Part shown: in pieces, positions 24,142 to 31,035 of the stretch | Layout: each line of letters starts with the position of its first letter | Position numbering within the stretch: the first letter of the stretch is position 1 | Assembly: GCA_002328835.1 (NCBI GenBank) | Contig: DCWN01000036.1 | Coordinates: 1-34,064 of the forward strand | Direction: 5' to 3' | Length of the DNA: 34,064 bases | Source of the DNA: Acidobacteria bacterium UBA2161 | GTDB taxonomy: Bacteria > Acidobacteriota > Vicinamibacteria > Vicinamibacterales > UBA823 | Made by a program: the position numbers and the translations under genes | Notes under the pieces: generated by a model | Told to the model about the DNA's origin: nothing | The model's input: only the letters and a program-made list of their open reading frames with translations | Databases searched by the model: none

Positions 24142-25162
24142 TCAGACGACCAGTTGCGGGACCTCCATCTCGCCACGGCGGAAGGCGTCGTTGAATGCCT
24201 CGACGACCGCGGGGTCGAAGTCGGTGCCCGAGCCCTTGACCAGAATTTCCTTCGCGTCGAACGGCGACATCGCCTTGCGATACGGGCGGTCGCTCGTCAG
24301 CGGGTCGTAGACGTCGGCGACACTGATGATCCGCGACTCGAGCGGGATCTCCTCGCCGGCCGTCGGGTTGTAGCCGGTGCCGTCGTACTTGTCGTGGTGC
24401 GACAGGATGACCGGCAGGATGCGCCGCAGCAACCCGCCGACCGGTTCGAGCATCGTGACCCCTTGTTCACGTGGGCCTTGATCTCGGTGAACTCGTCCGC
24501 CGTCAGGCGCGCGGCCTTGTAGAGCAACTCCCGGCTAATGTCGAGTTTGCCGATGTCGTGCAGCAGCGCCGCGGCGCGGATGTCCTCGATCCGCTCATTC
24601 TGCAGGTTCAGGCTGCCGGCGATCTTCGTCTCGTAGACCGACACGCGATAGCTGTGGTTCTCGGTGTACTTGTTCTTCGAGATGAAGTCCTGAGGATCAT
24701 CAACACGCCGTGATAGGTGGAGCGCAGGTCTTCGAGTGCCCGTTCCTGGTGCTCGTAGAGCGAGCCCATGAGATACCCGATAACGACGAGCGTGCCGCCC
24801 CAGACGGTGATGTCCAGCCACTGGCGCGGAATCAGATCGCCGGACGCCGCCTGCTCGAACCCGGCGGGGTTGAAGTAGGTGAACAGCACCACGAGCAGCA
24901 CGCTCGCGAAGGCCGTGAGCGTCGCGTGCCGCCGGCCGTACGAGTAGGCCGAGAACACCGTTGGGAACGTGTAGAACCCCAGCACCATGCGCTGGGAATC
25001 GACGAGCAGGTTCATCATCGCCATGATGACGAACAGCGACAGCAGCAGCCAGAGCTCCTTGTTGGCCTTTTCGAGGGTCTTCAGGATGCCTAGCTTGGCC
25101 GCGTCGACTTCTTACTGGGTGCCTTCGGTGAGGGGCACGGCGGTTGCCTGGGAAGTAGCCAC
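24142..25162 (-). pseudogene. Membrane HD-GYP domain protein with one stop codon and two frameshifts
   Basis: A single coding history is readable across three frames. From GTG 25162 (AAGGA upstream) the frame is broken at codon 17 by TAA (complement of 25112-25114). It then encodes about four membrane segments (e.g. SLFVIMAMMNLLV, TLTAFASVLLVVLFTYF, VVIGYLMGSLYE). At about 24692 one base is missing and the frame jumps to DFISKNKYTENHSYRVSVYE and LLHDIGKLD, the HD part. At about 24459-24462 a G is missing from a G-run, and the frame jumps again to LSHHDKYDGTGY and VADVYDPLTSDRPYRK. HD-GYP proteins degrade cyclic di-GMP; all catalytic pieces remain recognisable. The two single-base losses could be assembly errors, but the stop codon is a substitution-type change. 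If the lesions are real, no functional protein is made. Confidence 0.75.
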
Positions 25163-25329
25163 TGGTCAACGTCCTTTACGAAAGACGGGTTCACGAACCG
25201 GCACTCCGTCAATCGGGGGCGTACCGTAACTATCGGATACTGACCAATACGCAATATTGTTACCAGGTTTGCATCAATTCTGTCGCAGCTCTCTAATTGC
25301 TTGGTTCACAACGTTATACGGTGATCTCT

Positions 25330-25360
25330 CGACCCGGCCGCACTCGAGAGGGCCGGGTCG
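25330..25360. other. Stem-loop with 10-bp perfect stem in intergenic region
   Basis: CGACCCGGCC (25330-25339) pairs with GGCCGGGTCG (25351-25360). An alternative stem CTCTCGA (25326-25332) with TCGAGAG (25344-25350) overlaps it, so the two cannot coexist. There is no U-tract. The rest of 25163-25422 holds no gene that I can support. Confidence 0.4.
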
Positions 25361-25422
25361 CGTGTGCCAGAACGTCACAATCGTCGGCAGAGGATTACGA
25401 TTCTGAAACGCGGCAGAAGGGA

Positions 25423-25944
25423 TCACGCCTCCGCTTTTTTCGCGTCGAGATGGCGATAGAACCCGAGGTCCTCGCCCGTGGCTCGCTTGGTCGCCCAGAT
25501 GACCTGCCCGACGTGGCCCGAGAAGTGTTCCACGACATGATAGATCGCATGCAGGATCGTCACGTCGTGGTCCTGGATCCGGCGGCTGGCCAGCAGATCC
25601 GACGTCGACAGCGTGGCGAGGACTGCGTCGGCTTCGGCGAGCGTGTGGCGCAGCGGTTCGAGCAGATCCGCGGCCGGAATCGGCTCGCGCTGCGTGAACT
25701 CGGCGTCGCGGTCGCGATCGTCGGGTTGGCCGCCGACTCCGCAGACCAGCCACTGCCGGACGTTGCCGCGCAGATGCAGCAGCAAGTTGCCCACCGAATT
25801 CTCGGCGTCGTGGCGCCGCTCCCAGAGTTGTTCGAGGGTGAGCCGGCCGACGCAGGCCTCCAGACGCCGCAGCTCTTCCTTCAACTCGGCGCGCGAGACG
25901 GCGACCAGTTCCGCCGCGATCACGTCGGCCTGCGAGGCGCTCAT
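25423..25944 (-). CDS. DinB/DUF1572 family protein
   Basis: A 173-residue four-helix-bundle protein. SVGNLLLHLRGNVRQWLVCG (His near residue 57) and ILHAIYHVVEHFSGHVGQVI (His residues near 138-142 and 146) supply the metal-binding histidines typical of DinB-like proteins, the family of bacillithiol/mycothiol-dependent thiol transferases. The region WERRHDAENSVGN between them also fits DUF1572. No signal peptide. It stands alone on the minus strand, divergent from the HEAT-repeat gene with 148 bp between the starts; no operon partner is visible. The thiol partner used by this organism is unknown. Confidence 0.82.
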   Translation of the reverse strand: MSASQADVIAAELVAVSRAELKEELRRLEACVGRLTLEQLWERRHDAENSVGNLLLHLRGNVRQWLVCGVGGQPDDRDRDAEFTQREPIPAADLLEPLRHTLAEADAVLATLSTSDLLASRRIQDHDVTILHAIYHVVEHFSGHVGQVIWATKRATGEDLGFYRHLDAKKAEA

Positions 25945-26092
25945 GCCGGCGGATTATAGCGCACGCGTCGGAGACACTAGATGTTGTGGCCCGACACGGT
26001 GAGATACGTGTATAGTGTGGGATGATTAGGGAATTTTTTGCAGTTCGACGCGCTGACGGTCGGATGGGGCAGAGGGTAGAGGGATAAGGACG

Positions 26093-27454
26093 ATGCGAGC
26101 TTCGCAGTGGATCGGAATCGTGATGGTGGCCATGGTTGCGGGGTCGGCGGGTGTCGCCGCAGGACCGGAGCAACAGGAAGAGCGCCGGAGCGTCGATGGG
26201 CTCGTGTACGACCTGCAGCATCCCGAGGCGGATCGCCGGATTCGAGCGGCGCGACTGCTCGGGCAGAACAAGGTGCATGCGGCCGTGCCGGCGCTCATGG
26301 ACGCCGCGATCGATCGCGACGAGGACGTCCGGTTCGAGATCGCCAAGTCGTTGGTGCTCATTCACGACCGCCGCGCGCTCCCCACCTACGTGCTGCTGAC
26401 GCGCGACGCCAACCCGGCCACGCAGGAGAAGGCGGTCGAGGGGATCATCAATACCTACGTCGGTGACGAGTCGGGCTTCATCCAGGGGCTGGAGAACGTC
26501 GTCGATTTCGTCAATCCGTTCAGTGACGATTACAACCCGCTGATGGTGGAGCCGTTCGTCGAGGTTGACCCCGCGGCGGTCGACGCCGTGAGCGACCTCC
26601 TCTTGTCGGCCCGTGAAGAGTTGCGGCTGGACGCGGCGGTCGCGCTGGGGATCCTGCGTGCGCGGGCCGCGCTGCCCGCCATCCAGGATGCGCTCGATAC
26701 CGAGCCCGCCACCAACGTCAAGGTCGAGCTGATCCGGACGATCTACAAGATTGGCGATCCGGCCGGCGGCCGGGCACTCGTGGCGCGCATCACCGACCCC
26801 GACAAGACCGTCCACGACGAGGCGATCTTCACGGCGGGCCGGCTGCGGGTCGGCGAGGCGGTGCCCGATCTGGTCCAGATGCTCGAGGCCGGCGTCGAAG
26901 AGCGCCGGACACTCTTCGGCTTCGTGCCGATCTCGGGTTCCGACGATCTGTCGCGGCGCGTGCTCGAGGCGCTCGCGCATATCGGCGACGCACGCGCGGA
27001 GCAGGTGTTCCTGATGTCGCTCGACTCGCAGCGCGATTGGTCGCGTCAATTCGCAGCCGAGGGGCTGGGCCGGATCGGTGACACGGCGAACCTGCCCGAG
27101 ATCGCCCGGCGCTACGCCGAGGAGGAGTCCGCGTCGGCACGACTCGCGCTGTCGTTCGCGCGATATCGGCTCGGCGAGGCCGAGTATCTGCGCGACCTGA
27201 TCGACCAGATCGACGGCGATCAGGCGCACGCGTATCTGCTCGAGTTCGGACCGCAGGAGATACCGCACCTCTATCCGTACATCCGCACCGAGGGCAACGA
27301 CGTCAAGATCCGCCTGCTCGACGTGGTCGGGCATCGCGGCGATCCGTCGTCGATCGGGATCGCACAGGAGATGATTCAAGCTGGCGATCAGGATGTGCGG
27401 GAGGCGGCCAATCTGGCGGCGCTGCGCATCCGCGGCCGGCATCCCGGGGCCTGA
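26093..27454 (+). CDS. Secreted HEAT-repeat protein
   Basis: A 453-residue protein; GAGGG lies about 8 nt before ATG 26093. The N-terminus (MRASQWIGIVMVAMVAGSAG, then VAAG) is a signal peptide. The mature chain is a series of HEAT/PBS-lyase-type repeats, e.g. DRRIRAARLLGQNKVHAAVP, DVRFEIAKSLVLIHDRRALP, ELRLDAAVALGILRARAALP, WSRQFAAEGLGRIGDTANLP and KIRLLDVVGHRGDPSSIGIA, each an A/B helix pair of about 30 residues. Such solenoids act as protein-protein scaffolds; no catalytic motif is visible. Location is probably periplasmic. The gene is not overlapped by another real gene, although an 850-codon open frame runs antisense to it. Confidence 0.85.
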   Translation: MRASQWIGIVMVAMVAGSAGVAAGPEQQEERRSVDGLVYDLQHPEADRRIRAARLLGQNKVHAAVPALMDAAIDRDEDVRFEIAKSLVLIHDRRALPTYVLLTRDANPATQEKAVEGIINTYVGDESGFIQGLENVVDFVNPFSDDYNPLMVEPFVEVDPAAVDAVSDLLLSAREELRLDAAVALGILRARAALPAIQDALDTEPATNVKVELIRTIYKIGDPAGGRALVARITDPDKTVHDEAIFTAGRLRVGEAVPDLVQMLEAGVEERRTLFGFVPISGSDDLSRRVLEALAHIGDARAEQVFLMSLDSQRDWSRQFAAEGLGRIGDTANLPEIARRYAEEESASARLALSFARYRLGEAEYLRDLIDQIDGDQAHAYLLEFGPQEIPHLYPYIRTEGNDVKIRLLDVVGHRGDPSSIGIAQEMIQAGDQDVREAANLAALRIRGRHPGA

Positions 27455-27541
27455 CGCCCGCGGCGATCGCGGCCAGCGTGTCGGCCACCGAGCGGGGTGT
27501 GCGGATCCTCTGCGACTACCTGACCACCGCCGGCCTACCTG
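27455..27541 (+). pseudogene. Possible remnant of a SAM-dependent methyltransferase N-terminal domain
   Basis: The frame that reads LTPAAIAASVSATERGVRIL and CDYLTTAGLP (about 27451-27545) matches the pattern of the dimerisation/winged-helix N-domain of O-methyltransferase-type enzymes ('TPAEIAAAIGASERGTRILLDALVALGLL' in that family). No start codon before it fits, and the frame continues into the 5' part of msrA out of register. It is therefore at most a fragment, perhaps left by a deletion that joined msrA to the HEAT gene. The call rests only on the look of the peptide. Confidence 0.3.
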
Positions 27542-28291
27542 ATGCTGTCGTTCAAGAAGAAGACCGAGATGCCCGATGCGCGTGAGGCGCTGCCGGGCCG
27601 GGCCGCGCCGCTCGTGGTGCCCGAGACGCATTTCGTCAACGGCAACCGGCTCGTGCCCCCGTTCCCCGACGGGCTGCAGATGGCGATGTTCGGCCTGGGC
27701 TGTTTCTGGGGCGCAGAAAGAGCCTTCTGGCAGGTTCCCGGCGTCTACTCGACGATGGTCGGCTACGCCGGCGGATCGACCGAGCATCCGACCTATCGTG
27801 AGGTCTGCTCCGGGCTGACCGGCCACAACGAGGTCGTCCGCGCCGTCTTCGACCCGGACGCGGTCACGTACGAGCAGCTACTGCGGACGTTCTGGGAATC
27901 GCACGATCCGACGCAGGGGATGCGGCAGGGCGGCGACGTCGGCACGCAGTATCGGTCGGGTCTCTACGTCTACGCTGCGGAGCAGCGACGCCTGGCCGAG
28001 ACGACGCGCGACGCGTACCAGAAGGCGCTGGGCACGGCCGGACACCGCGCTCCGATCACGACCGAGATCGTCGACGCGCCGGACTTCTTCTACGCCGAGG
28101 AGTACCACCAGCAGTATCTCGCGAAGAATCCGGGCGGATACTGCGGCCACGGTGGCACCGGCGTGGCGTGTCCGGCCGGCCTCAACTATCCCTCGCGCGT
28201 CTCCCTTCGGGGCCCCAGCGACGAATTGCCAGACGCCTACTCCCCGATATCGACCTCGACCTCGACGAGGAAGCGGCGGAAGTTGGAGTAG
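27542..28291 (+). CDS. msrA: Peptide-methionine (S)-S-oxide reductase
   Basis: A 249-residue protein. The catalytic site is FGLGCFWGAERAFW (Cys about 54). VGYAGGSTEHPTYREVCSGL and TGHNEVVRAVFDP are conserved MsrA parts. WESHDPTQGMRQGGDVGTQY supplies the Asp and Tyr. The C-terminal YCGHGGTGVACPAGL carries two further Cys that can resolve the sulfenic acid. It repairs oxidised methionine in proteins using thioredoxin. The N-terminus MLSFKKKTEMPDAREALPGR has no signal peptide, so it is cytoplasmic. The usual end is near NYPSRV; the last about 25 residues (ending RKRRKLE) are read through DNA antisense to the convergent gene (overlap 28237-28291), so an authentic end may once have been earlier. 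Confidence 0.93.
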   Translation: MLSFKKKTEMPDAREALPGRAAPLVVPETHFVNGNRLVPPFPDGLQMAMFGLGCFWGAERAFWQVPGVYSTMVGYAGGSTEHPTYREVCSGLTGHNEVVRAVFDPDAVTYEQLLRTFWESHDPTQGMRQGGDVGTQYRSGLYVYAAEQRRLAETTRDAYQKALGTAGHRAPITTEIVDAPDFFYAEEYHQQYLAKNPGGYCGHGGTGVACPAGLNYPSRVSLRGPSDELPDAYSPISTSTSTRKRRKLE

Positions 28292-29112
28292 GTCGCTTCG
28301 CAGGTGACTTCGATGCTCCGGCGGGCGAGCTGTCCGGTGGTGACCGGGTTCAGACGGACGCGGTAGCGCTCGGACATCGTCGCCGGCACGAGCATCTCGA
28401 GGGTGTCGTCGGGTCGGTAGGTGACGCGCATCTGGATCTCGAGCTGAACGGCTTCATCCTCTGCGCGAAGATCAGTTTCGAGCACGCGTCCCGTCGAGGG
28501 CTCGATCCAGATCGTGCCGTGGCTGAAGAGGTCCTGCCCGCGGCCGCCGGTGATCAGGGCAGGCGGCGCCGTCTCCTCGAACTCGATCTCCCAAGTGTCG
28601 ATTCCGTCGATGCGGCGGTCGCCGTCCTTGCGGAAGGTGAAGCGCGGTTGATCGGTGGCCGAGAGGATTTGCAGGGCCATCGTCGGCACGTTGGCGTTGC
28701 GCGTGATCGCGCCGATGTTGAAGCGGGCGCTCTCGACGACCAGACGACGCCGCAGCGAGGGCGTGATCCGGGGCGTTTCGAGGAAGAGATCCTCGAGACG
28801 CTGCAGACGGTCCTCGACCGGCGTGCCGTCGACCTCGATGACGTCGCGGAAGGCCAGCCAGGGCTCCTCGAGGCCGGGCGTGCTCAGGACGAGGAGGTCC
28901 GACACCATTCGGCGGGTCCGCCGGCCGTCGGCGACCTGGAGATAGTCTTCCTCGGCGATGACGCTGCCCAACTCAGTCTGGTAGCCCTCGACGTAGGCCG
29001 CCGCGCGTTCGAGCACGGCCTCGAGCGTGGGTCCCTGGGCGGTGCCTGTCGCCGGGGCGCCGGCGACGGTGGCGGCCGCGACGATCAGCGGAAGTAGGCG
29101 GGCGGCGCGCAT
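28237..29112 (-). CDS. Secreted protein of unknown function
   Basis: A 291-residue protein with a signal peptide (MRAARLLPLIVAAATVAGAP, cleavage near ATGTAQ). The mature part begins with a helical segment (LEAVLERAAAYVEGYQTELG) and continues as a largely beta chain: SVIAEEDYLQVADGRRTRRM, then DVIEVDGTPVEDR, a middle stretch LLVLSTPGLEEPWLAFRDVI, and a C-terminus TCEATYSNFRRFLVEVEVDI. The pattern of 'xxxVIxEEDYxQ' followed by 'RFDVGE/IGAIxRN' resembles exported proteins of unknown function common in Acidobacteria, but no named domain is recognised. It is leftward, downstream of tRNA-Pro on the same strand, and overlaps the 3' end of msrA. No catalytic motif is visible. Confidence 0.8.
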   Translation of the reverse strand: MRAARLLPLIVAAATVAGAPATGTAQGPTLEAVLERAAAYVEGYQTELGSVIAEEDYLQVADGRRTRRMVSDLLVLSTPGLEEPWLAFRDVIEVDGTPVEDRLQRLEDLFLETPRITPSLRRRLVVESARFNIGAITRNANVPTMALQILSATDQPRFTFRKDGDRRIDGIDTWEIEFEETAPPALITGGRGQDLFSHGTIWIEPSTGRVLETDLRAEDEAVQLEIQMRVTYRPDDTLEMLVPATMSERYRVRLNPVTTGQLARRSIEVTCEATYSNFRRFLVEVEVDIGE

Positions 29113-29150
29113 CGTGAGGATCCCAGGCGATATGGGCCGAACGACGAAAC

Positions 29151-29227
29151 TGGTCGGGGCGCCCGGATTCGAACCGGGGACCTCCTGCTCCCAAAGCAGG
29201 CGCGATACCAGGCTACGCCACGCCCCG
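29151..29227 (-). tRNA. tRNA-Pro(UGG)
   Basis: The reverse strand gives a 77-nt cloverleaf with encoded CCA. The acceptor stem is CGGGGCG/CGCCCCG, then A and CCA. The anticodon stem is CCTGC/GCAGG with loop TTTGGGA, giving anticodon TGG, which reads CCN codons. The T stem is CCCGG/CCGGG with TTCGAAT. Its 3' end points toward 29150; the accessory-looking patch lies on its 5' side. No tRNA-end direct repeat was found. Confidence 0.97.
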
Positions 29228-29415
29228 AAAATGAGCGCAAAACAAACGCTTACAGCAAGTTACCACAGTCAAACAGTCCTCAGTAGTCGCCAGGGATTGC
29301 CTGGCGTCGCCACTCCGTGGTGAAAGGAGGGGGTCACAAAGGGGGTTACAGCAATCCAAAGCAGTCCCACCTTCCTATCAGTCAGATCTGGGAGGACCAA
29401 GAAGGGTTGGATGCC
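29228..29415. other. Intergenic stretch with small hairpin
   Basis: About 190 bp between tRNA-Pro and the next candidate gene, with less GC-rich and more repetitive wording (CAAAC, CAGTC) than the flanks. CGCCAGG (29288-29294) pairs with CCTGGCG (29299-29305) around GATTG. No promoter or gene is convincing here. Confidence 0.3.
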
Positions 29416-29751
29416 ATGGAGAGAACGATTCAGAATCCTGAAGCTATGCCGATGACTGAGCAGCGCGAATTTCCCAGATGGTCCGACATCGAGATTGAGT
29501 TGCACTATCCGAACGGGCTACCGCGAACGATTCGGACAAGAAATGCTTCGGCGACTGCAGCCTGCTTCGACAAGAAGGACGAAACGGCGCTTTCCGGGGC
29601 GGTCAGCGCTCGGTTGTTTCTCGGCGAGGCACCCCTCACCGTTGAGCGTCTCCGACCGTTTCACGATGCCCGTCGACCGGACGACGTGATCGTCACCTAC
29701 AATTTTCTCAAACCAGAAGGTGCCCAGCCTGCGGTCGGTACAATCGCTTGA
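29416..29751 (+). CDS. Small hypothetical protein
   Basis: A 111-residue frame from ATG 29416 (GAAGGG about 9 nt upstream); the frame is open to ATG 29317, which would add 33 residues without a family-like look. The protein contains REFPRWSDIEIELHYPNGLP, then a stretch with ACFDKKDETALSGAVSARLF and LGEAPLTVERLRPFHDARRP. No known domain is recognised. It is in the accessory-looking patch after tRNA-Pro, on the plus strand, with no obvious partner. It could equally be a chance frame, as its codon pattern is not clearly that of the neighbours. Confidence 0.4.
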   Translation: MERTIQNPEAMPMTEQREFPRWSDIEIELHYPNGLPRTIRTRNASATAACFDKKDETALSGAVSARLFLGEAPLTVERLRPFHDARRPDDVIVTYNFLKPEGAQPAVGTIA

Positions 29752-29797
29752 TTGTCCCGCGTCGAGTCCCGGCCCCAGCCGACCCCTAGAGTCTGGG

Positions 29798-30007
29798 CTA
29801 ATTCCTGAGCGTGAACGGCCACCGCGCCCACCCGTCCGCGTCCGTGGCCTGATGCGAGCCGTCCCGCGTGGGGACTCCCCACCAGTGGCGTCCGCACCCG
29901 TGGCACCGAAACAGGCGTCGCCGGCTCACCAGGCTGATCAGCTGTTGGTGAAGTTGCCGATGTACGCGATCGAACACCCGATCCCCGCATGAAGGACAGG
30001 GCCGCAT
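29798..30007 (-). CDS. Small zinc-ribbon protein
   Basis: About 69 residues from the ATG at 30005-30007, preceded by GAGGAG with 8 nt spacing, which argues for a real gene; an upstream in-frame GTG at 30016 is less likely. MRPCPSCGDRVFDRVHRQ and RRRLFRCHGCGRHWW give two CxxC knuckles (Cys about 4 and 7, and 35 and 38) with about 28 residues between them. This is the pattern of small single-ribbon proteins seen in Acidobacteria whose function is unknown. The basic helix between the knuckles (RQLHQQLISLVSRRRLF) suggests nucleic acid or protein binding. Confidence 0.6.
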   Translation of the reverse strand: MRPCPSCGDRVFDRVHRQLHQQLISLVSRRRLFRCHGCGRHWWGVPTRDGSHQATDADGWARWPFTLRN

Positions 30008-30124
30008 TGAACACACTCCTCACCGTCGCCAAACGCTAGGCGGTTCACTGCAAGTCTACGGCATCAGCGTCATCGGCCAGACCCTTGCTCGCCGTCCAAC
30101 AATCAGAGGTGTGTCCCACGCCCC

Positions 30125-30156
30125 GGCCTACCGTCCCGTCGGCACCCGCGCCTGGA
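30125..30156. repeat. Imperfect 32-bp direct repeat, copy A
   Basis: GGCCTACCGTCCCGTCGGCA and the following 12 bases match copy B (30927-30958) at 27 of 32 positions in the same orientation. Copy A includes the TAG stop and the last residues (ARVPTGR) of the minus-strand gene at 30128-30374. Confidence 0.6.
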
Positions 30157-30374
30157 GAGGCTCCAACCACAAGTGGGCAGACGCTCCTTCAGCGTTGACG
30201 AGGGAGTAGAGTTCCGTCACCCGTCCCCGCCGAGGACTCCACTCGTCAGGGAGATCGGCGAGACGGATTACCTCCCCGTCAGTCCCCACGATCTGGGCGA
30301 CGCCCTGGTCGTCCCAGACTTCGTCACCCAGCTGGCGCACGGCCTCCAGCAGGGATTCTGAACCTTGCCGCATC
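30128..30374 (-). CDS. Small hypothetical protein
   Basis: About 81 residues from ATG 30374: MRQGSESLLEAVRQLGDEVW is followed by DDQGVAQIVGTDGEVIRLAD and LPDEWSPRRGRVTELYSLVN, ending ARVPTGR. No ribosome binding site is obvious at this start; the open frame extends to 30508. I do not recognise the family. The conserved look of 'LPDEWSPRRGRVTELYSL' suggests a true protein. Its 3' end is repeated imperfectly at 30927-30958. Confidence 0.45.
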
Positions 30375-30506
30375 GAAGAGACGCATCCGCCACTGTGCGT
30401 CTCGCGAGCAATCACCCTAAGTCGAATCCCCTGGCTGGGATATGACCGGCGTCGTATATCGTTGGGCGTGCGATCACCGAGGGCACTATAGGGAGTTTTC
30501 AGGGTC

Positions 30507-30917
30507 ATGCAAGACGAGTCCGTGTCGGATCTATCCGAAGACGACGGTCAGCAGATCAAGGACCTCCACGATCGCTGGGTCGCGTGCGAGCTGGCCGGAG
30601 ATGTCCAGGGCCTACTGCAACTTTGCACCGATGATGTGCAGTGGCTGGTGCCTGACAGGGGGCTCCTGATTGGCAAGGCGGCGGCCAGGGCGCTGCTGGC
30701 AGAACCTGGCGCGCAGCTACGAGCGATCGAAACGGCGGACGTGAGGATCCGAGGGGGCGGCTCGTTCGCGTACAAGACCAGCAACTACAACACGCGCTAC
30801 ACAGTTGCCGACGGTTCCGAGGAGCGGGTCAACAGGGGCACGCACCTGTGGATTCTACGAAAAACGGACGGCGAGTGGCAGGTGGCCCTTGTGACGTGGC
30901 AAGCGGCTACGACATAG
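30507..30917 (+). CDS. SnoaL-like/DUF4440 (NTF2-fold) protein
   Basis: A 136-residue protein; the ATG at 30507 follows a weak CAGGG. IKDLHDRWVACELAGDVQGL is the N-terminal helix, followed by LQLCTDDVQWLVPDRGLLIG and KAAARALL, the signature of the SnoaL-like/DUF4440 family of the NTF2 fold. THLWILRKTDGEWQVALVTW is the conserved end. Members are small ligand-binding proteins or isomerases; many are of unknown function. The cavity residues cannot be read with certainty. It is in the patch of small genes right of tRNA-Pro and is divergent from the gene at 30374. Confidence 0.85.
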   Translation: MQDESVSDLSEDDGQQIKDLHDRWVACELAGDVQGLLQLCTDDVQWLVPDRGLLIGKAAARALLAEPGAQLRAIETADVRIRGGGSFAYKTSNYNTRYTVADGSEERVNRGTHLWILRKTDGEWQVALVTWQAATT

Positions 30918-30926
30918 CCGCCGTCA

Positions 30927-30958
30927 AGCCTACGGCCCCGTCGACACCCGCGCCGGGA
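30927..30958. repeat. Imperfect 32-bp direct repeat, copy B with coding-tail remnant
   Basis: Matches copy A at 30125-30156 at 27 of 32 positions. On the minus strand it reads as the tail ...LPARVSTGP and TAG (stop complement 30930-30932). The upstream frame (SDNVRFNPDLPARV) is open only back to the end of the bicupin gene near 31035. It looks like the 3' remnant of a gene with the same tail as the one at copy A. Confidence 0.5.
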
Positions 30959-31035
30959 GGTCGGGGTTGAACCGGACGTTGTCACTGCCGAACAGAGTAG
31001 ACGACCGTGGTGAAGTGGTGCGTCGGGCGCACGGC

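Noticed and set aside
26001..26040. TATAGT near 26011 as promoter of the HEAT-repeat gene
   Set aside because: No -35 element lies at a fitting distance, so it is too weak to list as a feature.
25274..27826. An 850-codon open frame on the minus strand across the DinB-like, HEAT-repeat and msrA region
   Set aside because: It runs antisense or out of frame to genes with clear family motifs and shows only the Arg/Asp/Gly-rich composition typical of shadow frames in GC-rich DNA.
29151..31030. Genomic island next to tRNA-Pro
   Set aside because: The small orphan genes look accessory, but they lie on the 5' side of the tRNA, with no integrase, no end repeat and no mobility gene, so an island cannot be claimed.
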